DNA of 64,000 nucleotides from Virgibacillus profundi (GCF_002287375.1 NZ_NPOA01000001.1:558001-622000), one strand, 5' to 3'; shown: positions 17,516 to 27,009, counted from the first letter of the stretch. Notes: generated from the sequence alone by a model not told the origin. Program-made: numbers and translations.

Positions 17516-18304
17516 TTAATTCACTTCCACATTTATATCGCCAACATCAGTGTTTATTGTCACCAGATAATCTGACTGTTTTAGAACATAACTGCCCCTT
17601 TCACCAAATACAGTTACAGTACCAACCTCTGTATTCGCATTAAAGGAGGTATCAGAAGGAATTTCTTCAAGTACGATACTTACCCCTCCGACATTCGTTA
17701 TAAGCTCCATATCATCTGTTATGGCCTCCGTTACAATCGTAATATCCCCAACATCATTTTTAACGTCAACTATTCCATGTGAATTCTTCAAAACAATATC
17801 ACCAACAGCTGATTCAGCCTTTATATCATTCGCATGTACACCTTCTATTGTCATATCAGAGACATCTGTATGTACTGTTAGTTCATCAGTTTTAATTCCC
17901 GAAATGAGTGTGGAACCTACATTATTCCTTAAATTAATAGAATCATACAGTTTTTCCGGTAAAAACACATCTACATCCAATGAATTGAAATTAAAACCAA
18001 ATTGTAGGAAATTAAATATCTTTATCCTTCCAATATCGATATGGAGCGTCTCAGAATCCTGTTCGATATCCACCTCTGTTTTACCAAACATTTTGGATTT
18101 CCCTTCCCAAATAACCTTAATATCGTTTGAATTGGTGGGCAGTATACTAATTGTTGCTACATCACTATTTAAATCAATGTTAGCAATAGATTTTGCTGAA
18201 AATGTCTCCTCCCCTTCTAATGGTTTTTTTGTAAAATAATTAATTGCAAAAAATAGAATCAAAATAACACCTATCACAGCAATAGTACTGAATAACCTAC
18301 GCAT
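17516..18304 (-). CDS. DUF4097 family protein, LiaG-like, membrane-anchored
   Basis: 262 residues with a signal-anchor segment at about residues 5-24. A repetitive beta-helix-like adhesin/DUF4097 domain follows, with recurring VGDI/VGTV/VSDM turns (AVGDIVLKN, DVGDITIVT, NVGGVSIVL, EVGTVTVFG, DVGDINVEV). Proteins of this type, such as LiaG of B. subtilis, sit at the membrane next to stress-response genes, but their function is unclear. The ribosome site GGAG lies eight bases before the ATG. Monocistronic, divergent from a diguanylate cyclase. Confidence 0.75.
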   Translation of the reverse strand: MRRLFSTIAVIGVILILFFAINYFTKKPLEGEETFSAKSIANIDLNSDVATISILPTNSNDIKVIWEGKSKMFGKTEVDIEQDSETLHIDIGRIKIFNFLQFGFNFNSLDVDVFLPEKLYDSINLRNNVGSTLISGIKTDELTVHTDVSDMTIEGVHANDIKAESAVGDIVLKNSHGIVDVKNDVGDITIVTEAITDDMELITNVGGVSIVLEEIPSDTSFNANTEVGTVTVFGERGSYVLKQSDYLVTINTDVGDINVEVN

Positions 18305-18494
18305 TCAAACAACTCCATACCACTAATATACCAACTATGAAACTACACCATTCTTTATATAGATTAATCATTTCATTGTTATAATATGACCAAAGTTGGG
18401 AATTAAAAGATATTATTACACCGAAAAAAGTATTTTATGGTATTATTAAATAACTAGTAATTTTTACCTATATAAATGCCAAAGGAGATTAATC

Positions 18495-19751
18495 ATGCTT
18501 CGACTAAAGGTCTTTATCATTTCAATATTTCTGGCCTCACTAATTGTCGCTGTTACTTCTGGGCCAATACTTATAGAAACATCATTATATGTGAAGACCC
18601 TATTATTATTTTGGGTGTTCTCATTCCTTTATTCACATCTAAGTATTGTCGTTAGAAAAGGCAATGTAAGTATGGATTATGGTATATACTACGGCCTTTC
18701 ACTTGGCTTGTTTGCAGGACCGCTTGGACTATTCATATTTGAAACGATCTATCGATTCACAGTGTACTTAAGCAGGAAATGGTCTAAAACAGCTGATCCG
18801 GATGAGTTTTTACATACATTTTATAATATAGGTGCTTTTGCGCTTAATCATTCCATTGCTTATTACATGTTTATTACCTTACACCCATTCTTTCAAAGCA
18901 TTCCTTTTGGTTTTTGGATCCTAATAATTTTACTGGTTATCATGGTCTCATTTTTGTCAGACACCTACCTGATTATCATACTATCCATCACAGGAGATAT
19001 TAAATCACGGAACGATGCAATAGATTTCGTTAAAAGCAGAAGTCTACTGGATATGGGTAAAATCATATTCTCAAATGGTCTCTTACTTCTTTTTATTCAA
19101 CAGCAAAATTGGGAAATGCTGATTGCTTTGTTTATACTTAATTATCTTGTCAGTCGCTCATATGTTGCAAAATCACAGAGCATGCAGCATAAAATTGAAC
19201 GGGATAAATTTAAACAAATGGCCTATACGGACTTCTTAACAGAGGTATACAATAGAGCTTTTATGGATAAAAAAATGGATGAATACAATAACTCTGGTGA
19301 AAATATTGGAATTATTGTATCGGATATTGATACATTCAAAAATATTAATGATACATATAATCATGCTGTCGGCGACCGGGTGATCCAGCATTATGCCGCT
19401 ACATTACAAAGTTATTTGGATGATGGTGATTATCTATTTCGCAGTGGTGGTGAGGAGTTTACGATATTTCTGAGAAACAGGGATTATCAGGAATGTATAG
19501 AATTAGCGGAGAAGATGAAAAGCGGTGTGGAAACTACCCCTGCTATGGCAGAATTTAAAGCTGAAAATATTTCTATCCCTTATACAGCTTCCTTTGGCTT
19601 GTATTATTATAAAACCAGCAACCACCTGGAGATAAAAAAAGCATATGTATATGCAGATCATCTGCTGCTTGATTCAAAGGAACTGGGTAAAAACAGGGTA
19701 TCAGTGAAGAACGGATTGACAGATATGCCACTTTCTTTACGTTATAATTAG
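18495..19751 (+). CDS. Membrane diguanylate cyclase (GGDEF domain)
   Basis: 418 residues. About five to six membrane segments fill residues 1-220; a cytoplasmic GGDEF domain follows from about residue 248 (DFLTEVYNRAFMDKK) and makes cyclic di-GMP from two GTP. The signature is GGEEF (318-322), an active variant. The usual inhibitory-site RxxD is DxxD here (309-312), so product inhibition through the I-site is unlikely. The N-terminal sensor resembles 5TM-type modules, but its ligand is unknown. AAAGGAG precedes the ATG. A shared hairpin terminates this gene and rlmN. Confidence 0.85.
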   Translation: MLRLKVFIISIFLASLIVAVTSGPILIETSLYVKTLLLFWVFSFLYSHLSIVVRKGNVSMDYGIYYGLSLGLFAGPLGLFIFETIYRFTVYLSRKWSKTADPDEFLHTFYNIGAFALNHSIAYYMFITLHPFFQSIPFGFWILIILLVIMVSFLSDTYLIIILSITGDIKSRNDAIDFVKSRSLLDMGKIIFSNGLLLLFIQQQNWEMLIALFILNYLVSRSYVAKSQSMQHKIERDKFKQMAYTDFLTEVYNRAFMDKKMDEYNNSGENIGIIVSDIDTFKNINDTYNHAVGDRVIQHYAATLQSYLDDGDYLFRSGGEEFTIFLRNRDYQECIELAEKMKSGVETTPAMAEFKAENISIPYTASFGLYYYKTSNHLEIKKAYVYADHLLLDSKELGKNRVSVKNGLTDMPLSLRYN

Positions 19752-19761
19752 TATATAAAAA

Positions 19762-19803
19762 CAGGACCCCTCGCCATGTGTAGTGAGGGATCCTGCATTT
19801 ATT
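19762..19803. terminator. Bidirectional terminator between the diguanylate cyclase and rlmN
   Basis: CAGGACCCCTC (19762-19772) pairs with GAGGGATCCTG (19785-19795) with one mismatch, flanked by A-rich and T-rich tracts, between convergent genes. Confidence 0.75.
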
Positions 19804-20871
19804 TTAAACTGCATTTTTCTTCTTTATTTGTTTACTTCTGAGTTGACCGCATGCTGCATCAATATCCGCACCATTCTCCCAGCGTACCCCACAATGAATA
19901 CCTTGCTCTTTTAAGGTTTCAAAGAACGTCTGGATTGATCCAGTTTCACTGCGCTGATATTGATTATGTTCATCAACAGAATTGTATGGAATTAAATTCA
20001 CATAGGCAAGATGACGATGATCTTTCAACAGTTTTGCAAGCTGAATTGCCTCTTCCTTATGATCATTGACATCCCGCAGCATAATATATTCATACGTAAT
20101 TCGCCGGTTTGTTTTTTCCAAATAGTAGTCCACAGCTTTCATCAGCTTCTCAATTGGAAATGCTTTATTTATTTTCATAATCCTTGTACGCAGCTCATTG
20201 TTTGGCGCATGAATGGAAATTGCCAAATTCACCTGAATACCCGTATCAGCAAACTCATAAATTTTATGTGCAAGACCACTTGTTGAAACCGTAATATGTC
20301 TTGCTCCGATATTTAGACCTTTATCATCATTTACAACATATAAGAAGTCCATTAGATTTGTGAAATTATCGAATGGTTCACCAATTCCCATGACAACAAT
20401 ATGGCTCACACGCTCATCTTTTCCTTGTGCATCAAGATGTTTTTGTACATTCATGATTTGCTCAACGATTTCACCACTACTTAGATCACGGCTCTTTCTT
20501 AATAAGCCACTCGCACAAAATGTACAGCCAATATTACAGCCAACCTGTGTGGTAACACAAACCGATAATCCATAATTAAAGCGCATCAGCACAGTCTCTA
20601 TTAAGTTTCCATCATCTAATTTAAATAGAAATTTGATCGTACCATCCTTGGATTCCTGTTTGATCTCCTCATCCAACGTATGCAGGACAAAACTTTCTTC
20701 CAATAAAGCGATCGTATCTTTATTTACATTTTTCATATCTGCAAAAGTCTTAACCCGCTTTTTATAAAGCCAATTCCATACCTGATCGACACGAAAACGC
20801 TGTTGCCCACGCTCCATCAGCCAGTCAGTTAATTGATCATATGTCAGTCCATAAATAGATTTTTTAGTCAT
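19804..20871 (-). CDS. rlmN: 23S rRNA (A2503-C2)/tRNA (A37-C2) methyltransferase RlmN
   Basis: 355 residues from the ATG at 20871; GAGGG seven bases upstream selects it over an in-frame ATG 72 bases earlier, which lacks one. Radical SAM enzyme that methylates A2503 of 23S rRNA and A37 of some tRNAs. The iron-sulfur motif CxxxCxxC is at C112, C116 and C119 (GCNIGCTFC). [11 protein letters not shown] and a C-terminal catalytic cysteine in [10 protein letters not shown] are present. It has its own promoter at 20986-21014. Confidence 0.94.
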   Translation of the reverse strand: MTKKSIYGLTYDQLTDWLMERGQQRFRVDQVWNWLYKKRVKTFADMKNVNKDTIALLEESFVLHTLDEEIKQESKDGTIKFLFKLDDGNLIETVLMRFNYGLSVCVTTQVGCNIGCTFCASGLLRKSRDLSSGEIVEQIMNVQKHLDAQGKDERVSHIVVMGIGEPFDNFTNLMDFLYVVNDDKGLNIGARHITVSTSGLAHKIYEFADTGIQVNLAISIHAPNNELRTRIMKINKAFPIEKLMKAVDYYLEKTNRRITYEYIMLRDVNDHKEEAIQLAKLLKDHRHLAYVNLIPYNSVDEHNQYQRSETGSIQTFFETLKEQGIHCGVRWENGADIDAACGQLRSKQIKKKNAV

Positions 20872-20985
20872 TATATTACCCTCATTTCTTAGAAAACTTA
20901 GCTTGCCGCCAAGTCTTAGTTGCAAAAAAACAGTCTTCTTCATAATTTTTCAAGATAAATTAATTATATATCATTGCAATAAATC

Positions 20986-21014
20986 ATCATACTATATTAT
21001 TACATAATTATCAA
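20986..21014 (-). promoter_or_regulatory. Sigma-A promoter of rlmN
   Basis: On the minus strand TTGATA (21009-21014), a 17-base spacer and TATGAT (20986-20991). The next rightward gene on this strand ends at 21205, so this promoter separates rlmN from the lasso operon. Confidence 0.6.
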
Positions 21015-21070
21015 TGAAGCAAGGGAAATTAGGGATTCGTAGAGTAAATTGCAATATAAAATTGTGGCTC

Positions 21071-21154
21071 ATCAGCGGACTTGGGGCATTTATCAGCGCA
21101 TATCCTTATTCTATCAGCGGTTTTAGAGTTTCTATCAGCAAATTAAAGATAGCA
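21071..21154. repeat. 21-bp tandem repeat (ATCAGCG family), 4 units
   Basis: Units begin at 21071, 21092, 21113 and 21134, exactly 21 bp apart. Each starts ATCAGC(G/A) with a variable A/T-rich tail, and three are preceded by T. The array lies in the 333-base gap between the metallophosphoesterase stop and the rlmN promoter, which contains no gene. It shares the period but not the sequence of the array at 2372-2450. Confidence 0.75.
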
Positions 21155-21204
21155 ACATTTTCGATGGCACAGCAAATCTCAGTTCTAAACATTAATAAGA
21201 CCAA

Positions 21205-22197
21205 TTAATCCCCTTTTAGCGTCGAAAGATTAATCTCCGGCGGGTTGAACAACCGGAACTTTAAAAAGGAAATGGCGTCACTGCTTCCCAATCCAGTACT
21301 GACATACTGTTTCGTTTCTTTATACTCCCATAGCCCTTTTACTCGATTCTGTGGCGGAAAAAAACTGTTAGGCTCATACCAAGGATCAGGTATGAATATC
21401 GCTCCATAAAAGGGGATCCGAATTTGTCCCCCATGGTAATGCCCAGCTATTATCAAATCAAAGTCTCTCCATATAGTATTGGCATCTTTTTCAATATAGT
21501 CTATTCTTAGATCAGGAACAGGGTAATGGTTAAGTGCAACCATTATATCTGACTCCTCTATAACGAGGTTTTGCATATCTCTCCACAGCTTTTTTTGATG
21601 TGTAAGATACTGTTCATCTAAGGTATAAGATGGGTAAACGACTCCATTGATTCCTCCAATACTTTCAGGATTTTCTATGATAGATAGCTCAAAATTGGTA
21701 AAATGAATGCTAACACCCTCAACCTCTACCGTGTCAATAGATTCTAAAAGCTGAACACCTCTCTCTTCCATACCTATGATAAATTCGCTTTTTCCAAATG
21801 TTGGTTCAACCTGGTAACTATCCGGGTCTGCATTTCCCGGCACATACCAGGCGTTTTCCTTTTTATCAATTCCTTCTAACAAGGAATAAAAAGGCTGATA
21901 GTTTGTGCTTTGTACACCATCCAGCATGTCACCTGTAAACACGATTGCATCATATTCAATAGAATTAATGGTATCTATCAATCTCTTTTGGTTTTTACCG
22001 AATTGTTTTTCATGTAAATCGGTAATTTGCAGGATTCGAAAATCTTCAAGCTGATAAGGGAGGTTATCTATATTTATTTCTTGTTCAGCTATAGTTATGC
22101 GGTTGTTGTCCCAGAGTGTATAAATAACAAACACAATAACAACGATTAAAATACCCACTATAATTCTTCCAACTACTTTTCTCACGACTAATCGCAC
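21205..22197 (-). CDS. Membrane-anchored metallophosphoesterase (YkuE-like), end of lasso operon
   Basis: 330 residues from a GTG at 22195-22197, chosen because AAAGGA lies six to seven bases upstream; the open frame extends further back but only inside the ABC gene. One membrane segment lies near residues 10-27. A calcineurin-type phosphoesterase domain follows, with ITDLHEK, FTGDMLDG, ALNHYPVPD and AGHYHGGQIRIP. The third motif is PGNAD where GNHD/GNHE is usual. It starts 13 bases after the ABC exporter and is probably co-transcribed with the lasso peptide genes. An extracellular or membrane-side phosphatase beside a peptide kinase is suggestive, but a link is not shown. Confidence 0.75.
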   Translation of the reverse strand: MRLVVRKVVGRIIVGILIVVIVFVIYTLWDNNRITIAEQEINIDNLPYQLEDFRILQITDLHEKQFGKNQKRLIDTINSIEYDAIVFTGDMLDGVQSTNYQPFYSLLEGIDKKENAWYVPGNADPDSYQVEPTFGKSEFIIGMEERGVQLLESIDTVEVEGVSIHFTNFELSIIENPESIGGINGVVYPSYTLDEQYLTHQKKLWRDMQNLVIEESDIMVALNHYPVPDLRIDYIEKDANTIWRDFDLIIAGHYHGGQIRIPFYGAIFIPDPWYEPNSFFPPQNRVKGLWEYKETKQYVSTGLGSSDAISFLKFRLFNPPEINLSTLKGD

Positions 22198-22210
22198 TCC
22201 AATTCCTTTC

Positions 22211-24004
22211 TTACTTAATAGCCTCCAATTGGTTATGCAGTAAGTTACTAAACACACTTTTCTTTTCCTTGGAAAGCTGCGTAAATCCGCCCTTCTGAAT
22301 GATTTCCCCATCTTCAAGTACAACAACCTGGTCTGCATTTCGAATCGTCGATAAGCGGTGAGCAATAACAATGATTGTCATCTTTCCTTTTAATCGTTCC
22401 AATGCCTGCTGAATTTTTGCCTCATTTTCTGTATCAAGTGAACTTGTTGCTTCATCTAAAACAAGAATAGATGGTTTTCTTAAAATAGCACGGGCTAAAA
22501 CGAGCCGCTGCCGTTCCCCACCAGAAAGCTTGATCCCGCGATCACCAATGATAGTATCGAGTCCGTCGGTGAGTTTGTTTACAAATTCGGCTGCTGATGA
22601 AAAGTCTAAGGCTTCCCACATCTCTTCTTCTGTTGCATCGGCTTTTACGATTGATAGATTATCTCTGATAGAAGTATTGAAAAGAAATGGTTCTTGTGGA
22701 ACGTAGCTAATCGACCTTCTTAAGGCTACTAAATTATCGCTGGATAATGCTACCCCATCGATTAAAACCTGACCTTTTTCGGCTTTATTTAATCCCATCA
22801 AAATATCGATTAATGTACTTTTTCCAGCACCGGATCTCCCAACAAAAGCTGTCATTTGATTCGTTGGGATCGTGACATTAATATTTTTCAAGGCGTAGCT
22901 GGCAGTTTGGTTATAGCGAAAATAGACTTGTGTACATTGAATACCTTGGTTAATTGTAAGTGGGGTAATATCAGTATTTGCTTCTGCGTCAAATTCTTGG
23001 GAATTTCTACACTCTTCCTGCATTGCTATCACCGCTCTAAAGGATGGAATCGTTGTTGCTATTTGTTCCATCGAGCTTTGAAGCCCTGCAACGCGTGGCC
23101 ATAACCGTGAGAAAACTACAATAATTAACATGAGTTGAGCAGCCTGTGCATTAAACATCATTACTGCAAAATAGATAAAGATGGCGATTAAAACAGCAGA
23201 TGCTACTTTATAGTATAATTGCGAAGTTAATTTTAACCTCGTATAATCTACTTGTTCTTTTTCTATTCCCTTCGTAATCCATACATACCAGTCTAATCTT
23301 GATTTTTCCAATGTATTACTTTTAATATCTTTTATTCCATTCATATGATCGGTAATTCCGCTAATATATTCTTTACCCAATTCGAAGTTTCTGTTCCCTA
23401 AAGCTAATGATCTTTTTAAAAATTTTCGATTAAAAAAGATGAGAACTAATCCACACAGTAGTACAAATGTAGTAACAGTAGAAGAGATAACAAATGCTAA
23501 CCCTATTTGTATAATGGTAATTGTAAGAGATGAGATAAATTGTAAGACCGAATATGCACCAACACTGGAACGTCCAATTTCTGATGATAAAATATTTATA
23601 AAATCTGACTTTCTATTTCTAACGAAAAATTGCCAGTCAGCATATAATAATAATTTATAAGTTTCAAGACGCATAGAGTGCAAGAAGCCAAGCTGTATCA
23701 TAGTATTTTTCAAGTTTAGCTTATTTTTTACAATATTTTGCCCAATCACAATCATGACAAAAATAGCTAATATAATAGGTAGCCCAATATTTGCTGGAAT
23801 ATCTTCCATAAAATCAAACATACTTAAAATCGGCACACCTTCTACTCCCATATCAACAATTCCACTCATACTAATCAACGGGACAAGTAATAAAATTGCT
23901 ACACCATCCAATAAGCCTATACCAGCCATCGCAAATAAATTAATATAGACAATCTTCCCGGAGTAATTATGGATTTGTTTCAAAAAATATATAATTGGTT
24001 TCAT
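22211..24004 (-). CDS. ABC exporter of the lasso peptide cluster (LanT/LasD-like half transporter)
   Basis: 597 residues: six-segment exporter domain (about residues 20-300) fused to an ATPase with Walker A GRSGAGKST, signature LSGGERQR, Walker B LVLDEATSSLD and the H-loop IAHRLS. There is no N-terminal peptidase domain, as expected for lasso clusters where the B proteins remove the leader. It lies between the nucleotidyltransferase and the phosphoesterase in a tightly packed operon (12-base gaps). The likely role is export of the mature lasso peptide and self-immunity. Confidence 0.85.
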   Translation of the reverse strand: MKPIIYFLKQIHNYSGKIVYINLFAMAGIGLLDGVAILLLVPLISMSGIVDMGVEGVPILSMFDFMEDIPANIGLPIILAIFVMIVIGQNIVKNKLNLKNTMIQLGFLHSMRLETYKLLLYADWQFFVRNRKSDFINILSSEIGRSSVGAYSVLQFISSLTITIIQIGLAFVISSTVTTFVLLCGLVLIFFNRKFLKRSLALGNRNFELGKEYISGITDHMNGIKDIKSNTLEKSRLDWYVWITKGIEKEQVDYTRLKLTSQLYYKVASAVLIAIFIYFAVMMFNAQAAQLMLIIVVFSRLWPRVAGLQSSMEQIATTIPSFRAVIAMQEECRNSQEFDAEANTDITPLTINQGIQCTQVYFRYNQTASYALKNINVTIPTNQMTAFVGRSGAGKSTLIDILMGLNKAEKGQVLIDGVALSSDNLVALRRSISYVPQEPFLFNTSIRDNLSIVKADATEEEMWEALDFSSAAEFVNKLTDGLDTIIGDRGIKLSGGERQRLVLARAILRKPSILVLDEATSSLDTENEAKIQQALERLKGKMTIIVIAHRLSTIRNADQVVVLEDGEIIQKGGFTQLSKEKKSVFSNLLHNQLEAIK

Positions 24005-24016
24005 TCGTATGTCCCC

Positions 24017-25195
24017 CTAAGATAATGCATGTTTCCTTGTTTTCCTCCATACCCAGAGAAATGGACGTAATGGAAAATAGAGGAAATGAAATGCTTTTGG
24101 TAATGGTAATAGTTGTTTATCCTCAGGATATGGATATAAGAAGCTTATAATAAAGATAATCTTTTGCTGCATACTCCTTAAAGCGAATAAATGGGATTTA
24201 TGATAGTTTGCTACATCTTCAGGAACTGGATCTGAATGAAGATTAATCCTGTTTTCAAAATAAAATACTGCTTGCTGAGCTAATTTTTTTGCTGAAGGTG
24301 CTTTCGTTAACCGTTCCATCTCAGGGACCAATTCCAAGTTAAATAGAGACTTAGCCAGATAGATTCCTTGTCCTGCAGAACGATGATAATGATATATTCT
24401 TGCCATCAGAAGGGTTCTTTTCAAATCTAAATGCTTCTCTACTAGTAGGTACTTAATGTCTACGAGCCACCGTAAACGTGACCAACCGTGACGCGCGCCG
24501 TGTGAGATTAGAAATAAAAGCAGGTCTTCTTTCCCCAATAAATAAACTGGGAAATGAGTCAACTTACTTCTCGATTTTCGCTTCCACAGTTCATTAAATT
24601 TTGGCTCTTTCCCAGGTCCTGGATTTAGTCGCCAATGGATTTCGACTTTAATATTTTGCTGGGGGTGTATATATGTGAAATGATGATGTCTCCACTTCCA
24701 ATCATTAAGTACCGTTTGTATATATTCATCTTTTACATATCCCTGCCCAACAAGTAGTTTCTCAGTTTCTTCTAATTTTTCTATTGGTACAAGGAAATCT
24801 AAGTCACCTGAAGTTCTATGAGATATATCTCCATAAAGCTGATGTGCAAGGGCAGGTCCTTTTAATAAAATGACCGGGATTTGATTGTCTGTAAGCAATC
24901 TGCTAATTTGTTCTGTAATTGCACTGAATTTAAGCATTTTTAATGTATTTCTTTTATATTGAATAGAGAGATAATTCATCACAAATGAAGGTACAATACC
25001 TTCTTTTAGCTGTTTTAATTTTAAATAAATGACTGGATATAAACGATGGTGAAGGGATAACTTAATAAAAGTATCCCAATTGATTTCTTCATATGAAGCC
25101 CGATTACTTTCATACTGGAAATCTTCTTTTAACAAATCTAATATAAATTTTAACTCTATCGGTATCTGTGAAATATTAAGTTTGAATGGTTTCAT
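24017..25195 (-). CDS. Nucleotidyltransferase-family protein of a lasso peptide cluster
   Basis: 392 residues. NTP_transf_5-type fold: ILLKGPALAHQLYGD followed by the metal-binding RTSGDLDFLV (D131, D133), then HHHFTYIHP and VEIHWRLNPG. Enzymes of this family are found in Firmicute lasso clusters that also encode an HPrK-like kinase. In pseudomycoidin biosynthesis, as I recall, such a protein (PsmN) adds a sugar to the phosphorylated C-terminal serine. A similar tailoring step is therefore inferred here. AAGGAG precedes the ATG; the B2 gene ends 15 bases upstream. Confidence 0.8.
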   Translation of the reverse strand: MKPFKLNISQIPIELKFILDLLKEDFQYESNRASYEEINWDTFIKLSLHHRLYPVIYLKLKQLKEGIVPSFVMNYLSIQYKRNTLKMLKFSAITEQISRLLTDNQIPVILLKGPALAHQLYGDISHRTSGDLDFLVPIEKLEETEKLLVGQGYVKDEYIQTVLNDWKWRHHHFTYIHPQQNIKVEIHWRLNPGPGKEPKFNELWKRKSRSKLTHFPVYLLGKEDLLLFLISHGARHGWSRLRWLVDIKYLLVEKHLDLKRTLLMARIYHYHRSAGQGIYLAKSLFNLELVPEMERLTKAPSAKKLAQQAVFYFENRINLHSDPVPEDVANYHKSHLFALRSMQQKIIFIISFLYPYPEDKQLLPLPKAFHFLYFPLRPFLWVWRKTRKHALS

Positions 25196-25210
25196 GTCTT
25201 CTCCTTATCT

Positions 25211-25651
25211 TCACATCATTTTCGCAAACTTACTGACTACCGTAAATCGTTCTTTTACTTCAGCACCAGTAATATAAAATGGACCGCTCCGTAGCCATGC
25301 ATGTGCAATTAATTTCCCAGCCCCATCTTTTGCAGTTCCTAAATATAGGGTGCTTTCTATGTTTCTTTTTTCCAGCATTTTTAGTGCTGCAATCGCTTTT
25401 ACAAGACATTCACTTTCCCAAAATGTATACTTACTCATAATACGGATAGCTTGGGATACTTCTGCCTGTTTCCTTCTTTGTTCAGGTATTAGATCTTTCG
25501 AGGTTTCCTTCATTTTGTCTCCCAACGAAGAGGCGATTTTTGAAAAAGACTTGCCTTTTAAAACCCTGGCCCATGCAAGATAAATATATGCTTCCAATAG
25601 GAGTAGTATCATTTTCGGGTGTAAGGATAGAAGTAATTTTATCTTTCTCAT
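25211..25651 (-). CDS. Lasso peptide biosynthesis B2 protein (leader peptidase)
   Basis: 146 residues, usual length for a split B2 protein. Transglutaminase-like cysteine protease fold that cuts the leader from the precursor. The catalytic Cys and His are visible (C82 in ESECLVKA and H117 in LIAHAWLRSG); the third residue is not obvious. The KMLEKRNIESTLYLG segment after the cysteine is typical. It follows the PqqD-like B1 gene by 17 bases and is the functional partner of B1. Confidence 0.88.
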   Translation of the reverse strand: MRKIKLLLSLHPKMILLLLEAYIYLAWARVLKGKSFSKIASSLGDKMKETSKDLIPEQRRKQAEVSQAIRIMSKYTFWESECLVKAIAALKMLEKRNIESTLYLGTAKDGAGKLIAHAWLRSGPFYITGAEVKERFTVVSKFAKMM

Positions 25652-25668
25652 CGCTATCTGTCTCCTTC

Positions 25669-25959
25669 TTAAGTAGACTCAATCTTTACTAAACCTTGTA
25701 CTCTCAAACTATCGATAAATCCGATAACCTGATCACGACAAATCTGTTCCCCCACATCATATTTCATCACTAACGTATTGATTAAGTCCTGTATAGAGAT
25801 CGGCTCTTTCATACACTCCCAAATTTCACCGCCAGTATCACCGAGATTGTAGTACTTTCCATTTTCAATACTCAGCATGACCTTTTCTCCATCCATATCA
25901 CTAACAATATTGCTCTCTACTTGACTTACGACATCATTTGTAGAAATTATTTTATTCAT
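25669..25959 (-). CDS. Lasso peptide biosynthesis PqqD-like B1 protein (RRE)
   Basis: 96 residues. PqqD-like RiPP recognition element that binds the leader peptide and hands it to the B2 protease. Shows the expected strands and helices: VVSQVESNIVSDMDGEKVMLS, split by turns, then GKYYNLGDTGGEIWECM and a C-terminal winged helix. The start overlaps the kinase stop (ATGA, 25956-25959), indicating translational coupling. Confidence 0.9.
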   Translation of the reverse strand: MNKIISTNDVVSQVESNIVSDMDGEKVMLSIENGKYYNLGDTGGEIWECMKEPISIQDLINTLVMKYDVGEQICRDQVIGFIDSLRVQGLVKIEST

Positions 25960-26936
25960 ATCACTTTTTCCCCTTTATGATGGATTGTATTTATTTTTTT
26001 ACCACCCAATTTATCACTGTTATTAATTATATCTAGAATTTCATCCACTAATTCATTGGCTGTGAAATGTGAATTTGGGCGAATGATTTGGTGAAAATCA
26101 AGTTTATTTACCATGTTGGCTGAAAAATAAAAATGCCATTCCATTAGTCCTAAACGACTAATCATAAAATTTCGGTAAGTATTATGATAAAGGATAGGAA
26201 GCCGTTCTAATTTTCCGATGGGATAGATCTCAATATCATCTTGATTTGCTTTGCTTAGTACAAATACCCCAGCTAAAGGCATGGGTTGATCATGGAAATG
26301 GTCATTTATAGGAATTGCAAACTTTGTTTCCCGACTATAAATTGGTTTAAAATGTTCAGATTCAACACCAAACTCAGTCAAGCTTTCTTGCCATAACTTC
26401 TGCTGTGGATAAGAAGGTATAACGAACGGAATATTATCATTGAATAGTGTCACTGCAATAACATCATCCGTAAGAAATTGAAAACCACGATTGATAAATG
26501 CTGATGCAAGTGTTGATTTACCTGCACCTGAATCTCCAACAAATGCATAGGCTTTCCCATCTATAGCAATACAACTTCCATGGATGGGTAATACTTTCTT
26601 TTGCATGAGTGCTACACCCAAACATGTTCCAAGTAAATAAAGTCGGATTTGGTCATCGTTTGATTTTCCGATAGGGGAATACGAAATAGCTCTCCCATAC
26701 TCAATTTTGAAAATGGCGACATCTGGAACTCTAACCAGACATAGATTTTCTTTAATAAAGTAATAGGAATCTGTTTTAACATTTTTAAGCCACAAGTTAG
26801 ATAAATCTTCATGCTTAATTATTAAATCGGCGTCATCATTTTCATAGTCAATATGTATTAATTCAGGTAAATGAAAGTCACTGGAAATGATTAACCCAAA
26901 TGCACTGTATATTGCATTTTTTGAAGTTCTATTCAC
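25956..26936 (-). CDS. HPr kinase-like lasso peptide kinase
   Basis: 326 residues with a GTG start preceded by AGGTGAG at six bases. HPrK/P-type kinase with P-loop VGDSGAGKST (132-142) and FLTDDVIAV (catalytic D157-D158 region), but no separate HPr-interacting N-domain of the canonical enzyme. Homologues (ThcoK, PadeK in the paeninodin family) phosphorylate the side chain of the C-terminal serine of the lasso precursor. The precursor encoded here ends in Ser (PPPEIS), which fits. It lies 250 bases after the precursor gene, behind a hairpin that may reduce its transcription. Confidence 0.87.
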   Translation of the reverse strand: MNRTSKNAIYSAFGLIISSDFHLPELIHIDYENDDADLIIKHEDLSNLWLKNVKTDSYYFIKENLCLVRVPDVAIFKIEYGRAISYSPIGKSNDDQIRLYLLGTCLGVALMQKKVLPIHGSCIAIDGKAYAFVGDSGAGKSTLASAFINRGFQFLTDDVIAVTLFNDNIPFVIPSYPQQKLWQESLTEFGVESEHFKPIYSRETKFAIPINDHFHDQPMPLAGVFVLSKANQDDIEIYPIGKLERLPILYHNTYRNFMISRLGLMEWHFYFSANMVNKLDFHQIIRPNSHFTANELVDEILDIINNSDKLGGKKINTIHHKGEKVI

Positions 26937-26971
26937 TGATTACTCACCTGCACTTTTTCTTGAATTAATAA

Positions 26972-27009
26972 AAAGATAACCCTTATACAAATTTTCAGGT
27001 ATAAGGGTC
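26972..27009 (-). terminator. Terminator-like hairpin between lasso precursor and kinase genes
   Basis: On the minus strand ACCCTTATA (27000-27008) pairs perfectly with TATAAGGGT (26979-26987) and is followed by TATCTTTTTATT. Placed between the precursor and the modification genes, it could act as a partly read-through terminator that makes precursor mRNA more abundant than enzyme mRNA. The rest of 27010-27188 shows no gene. Confidence 0.7.
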
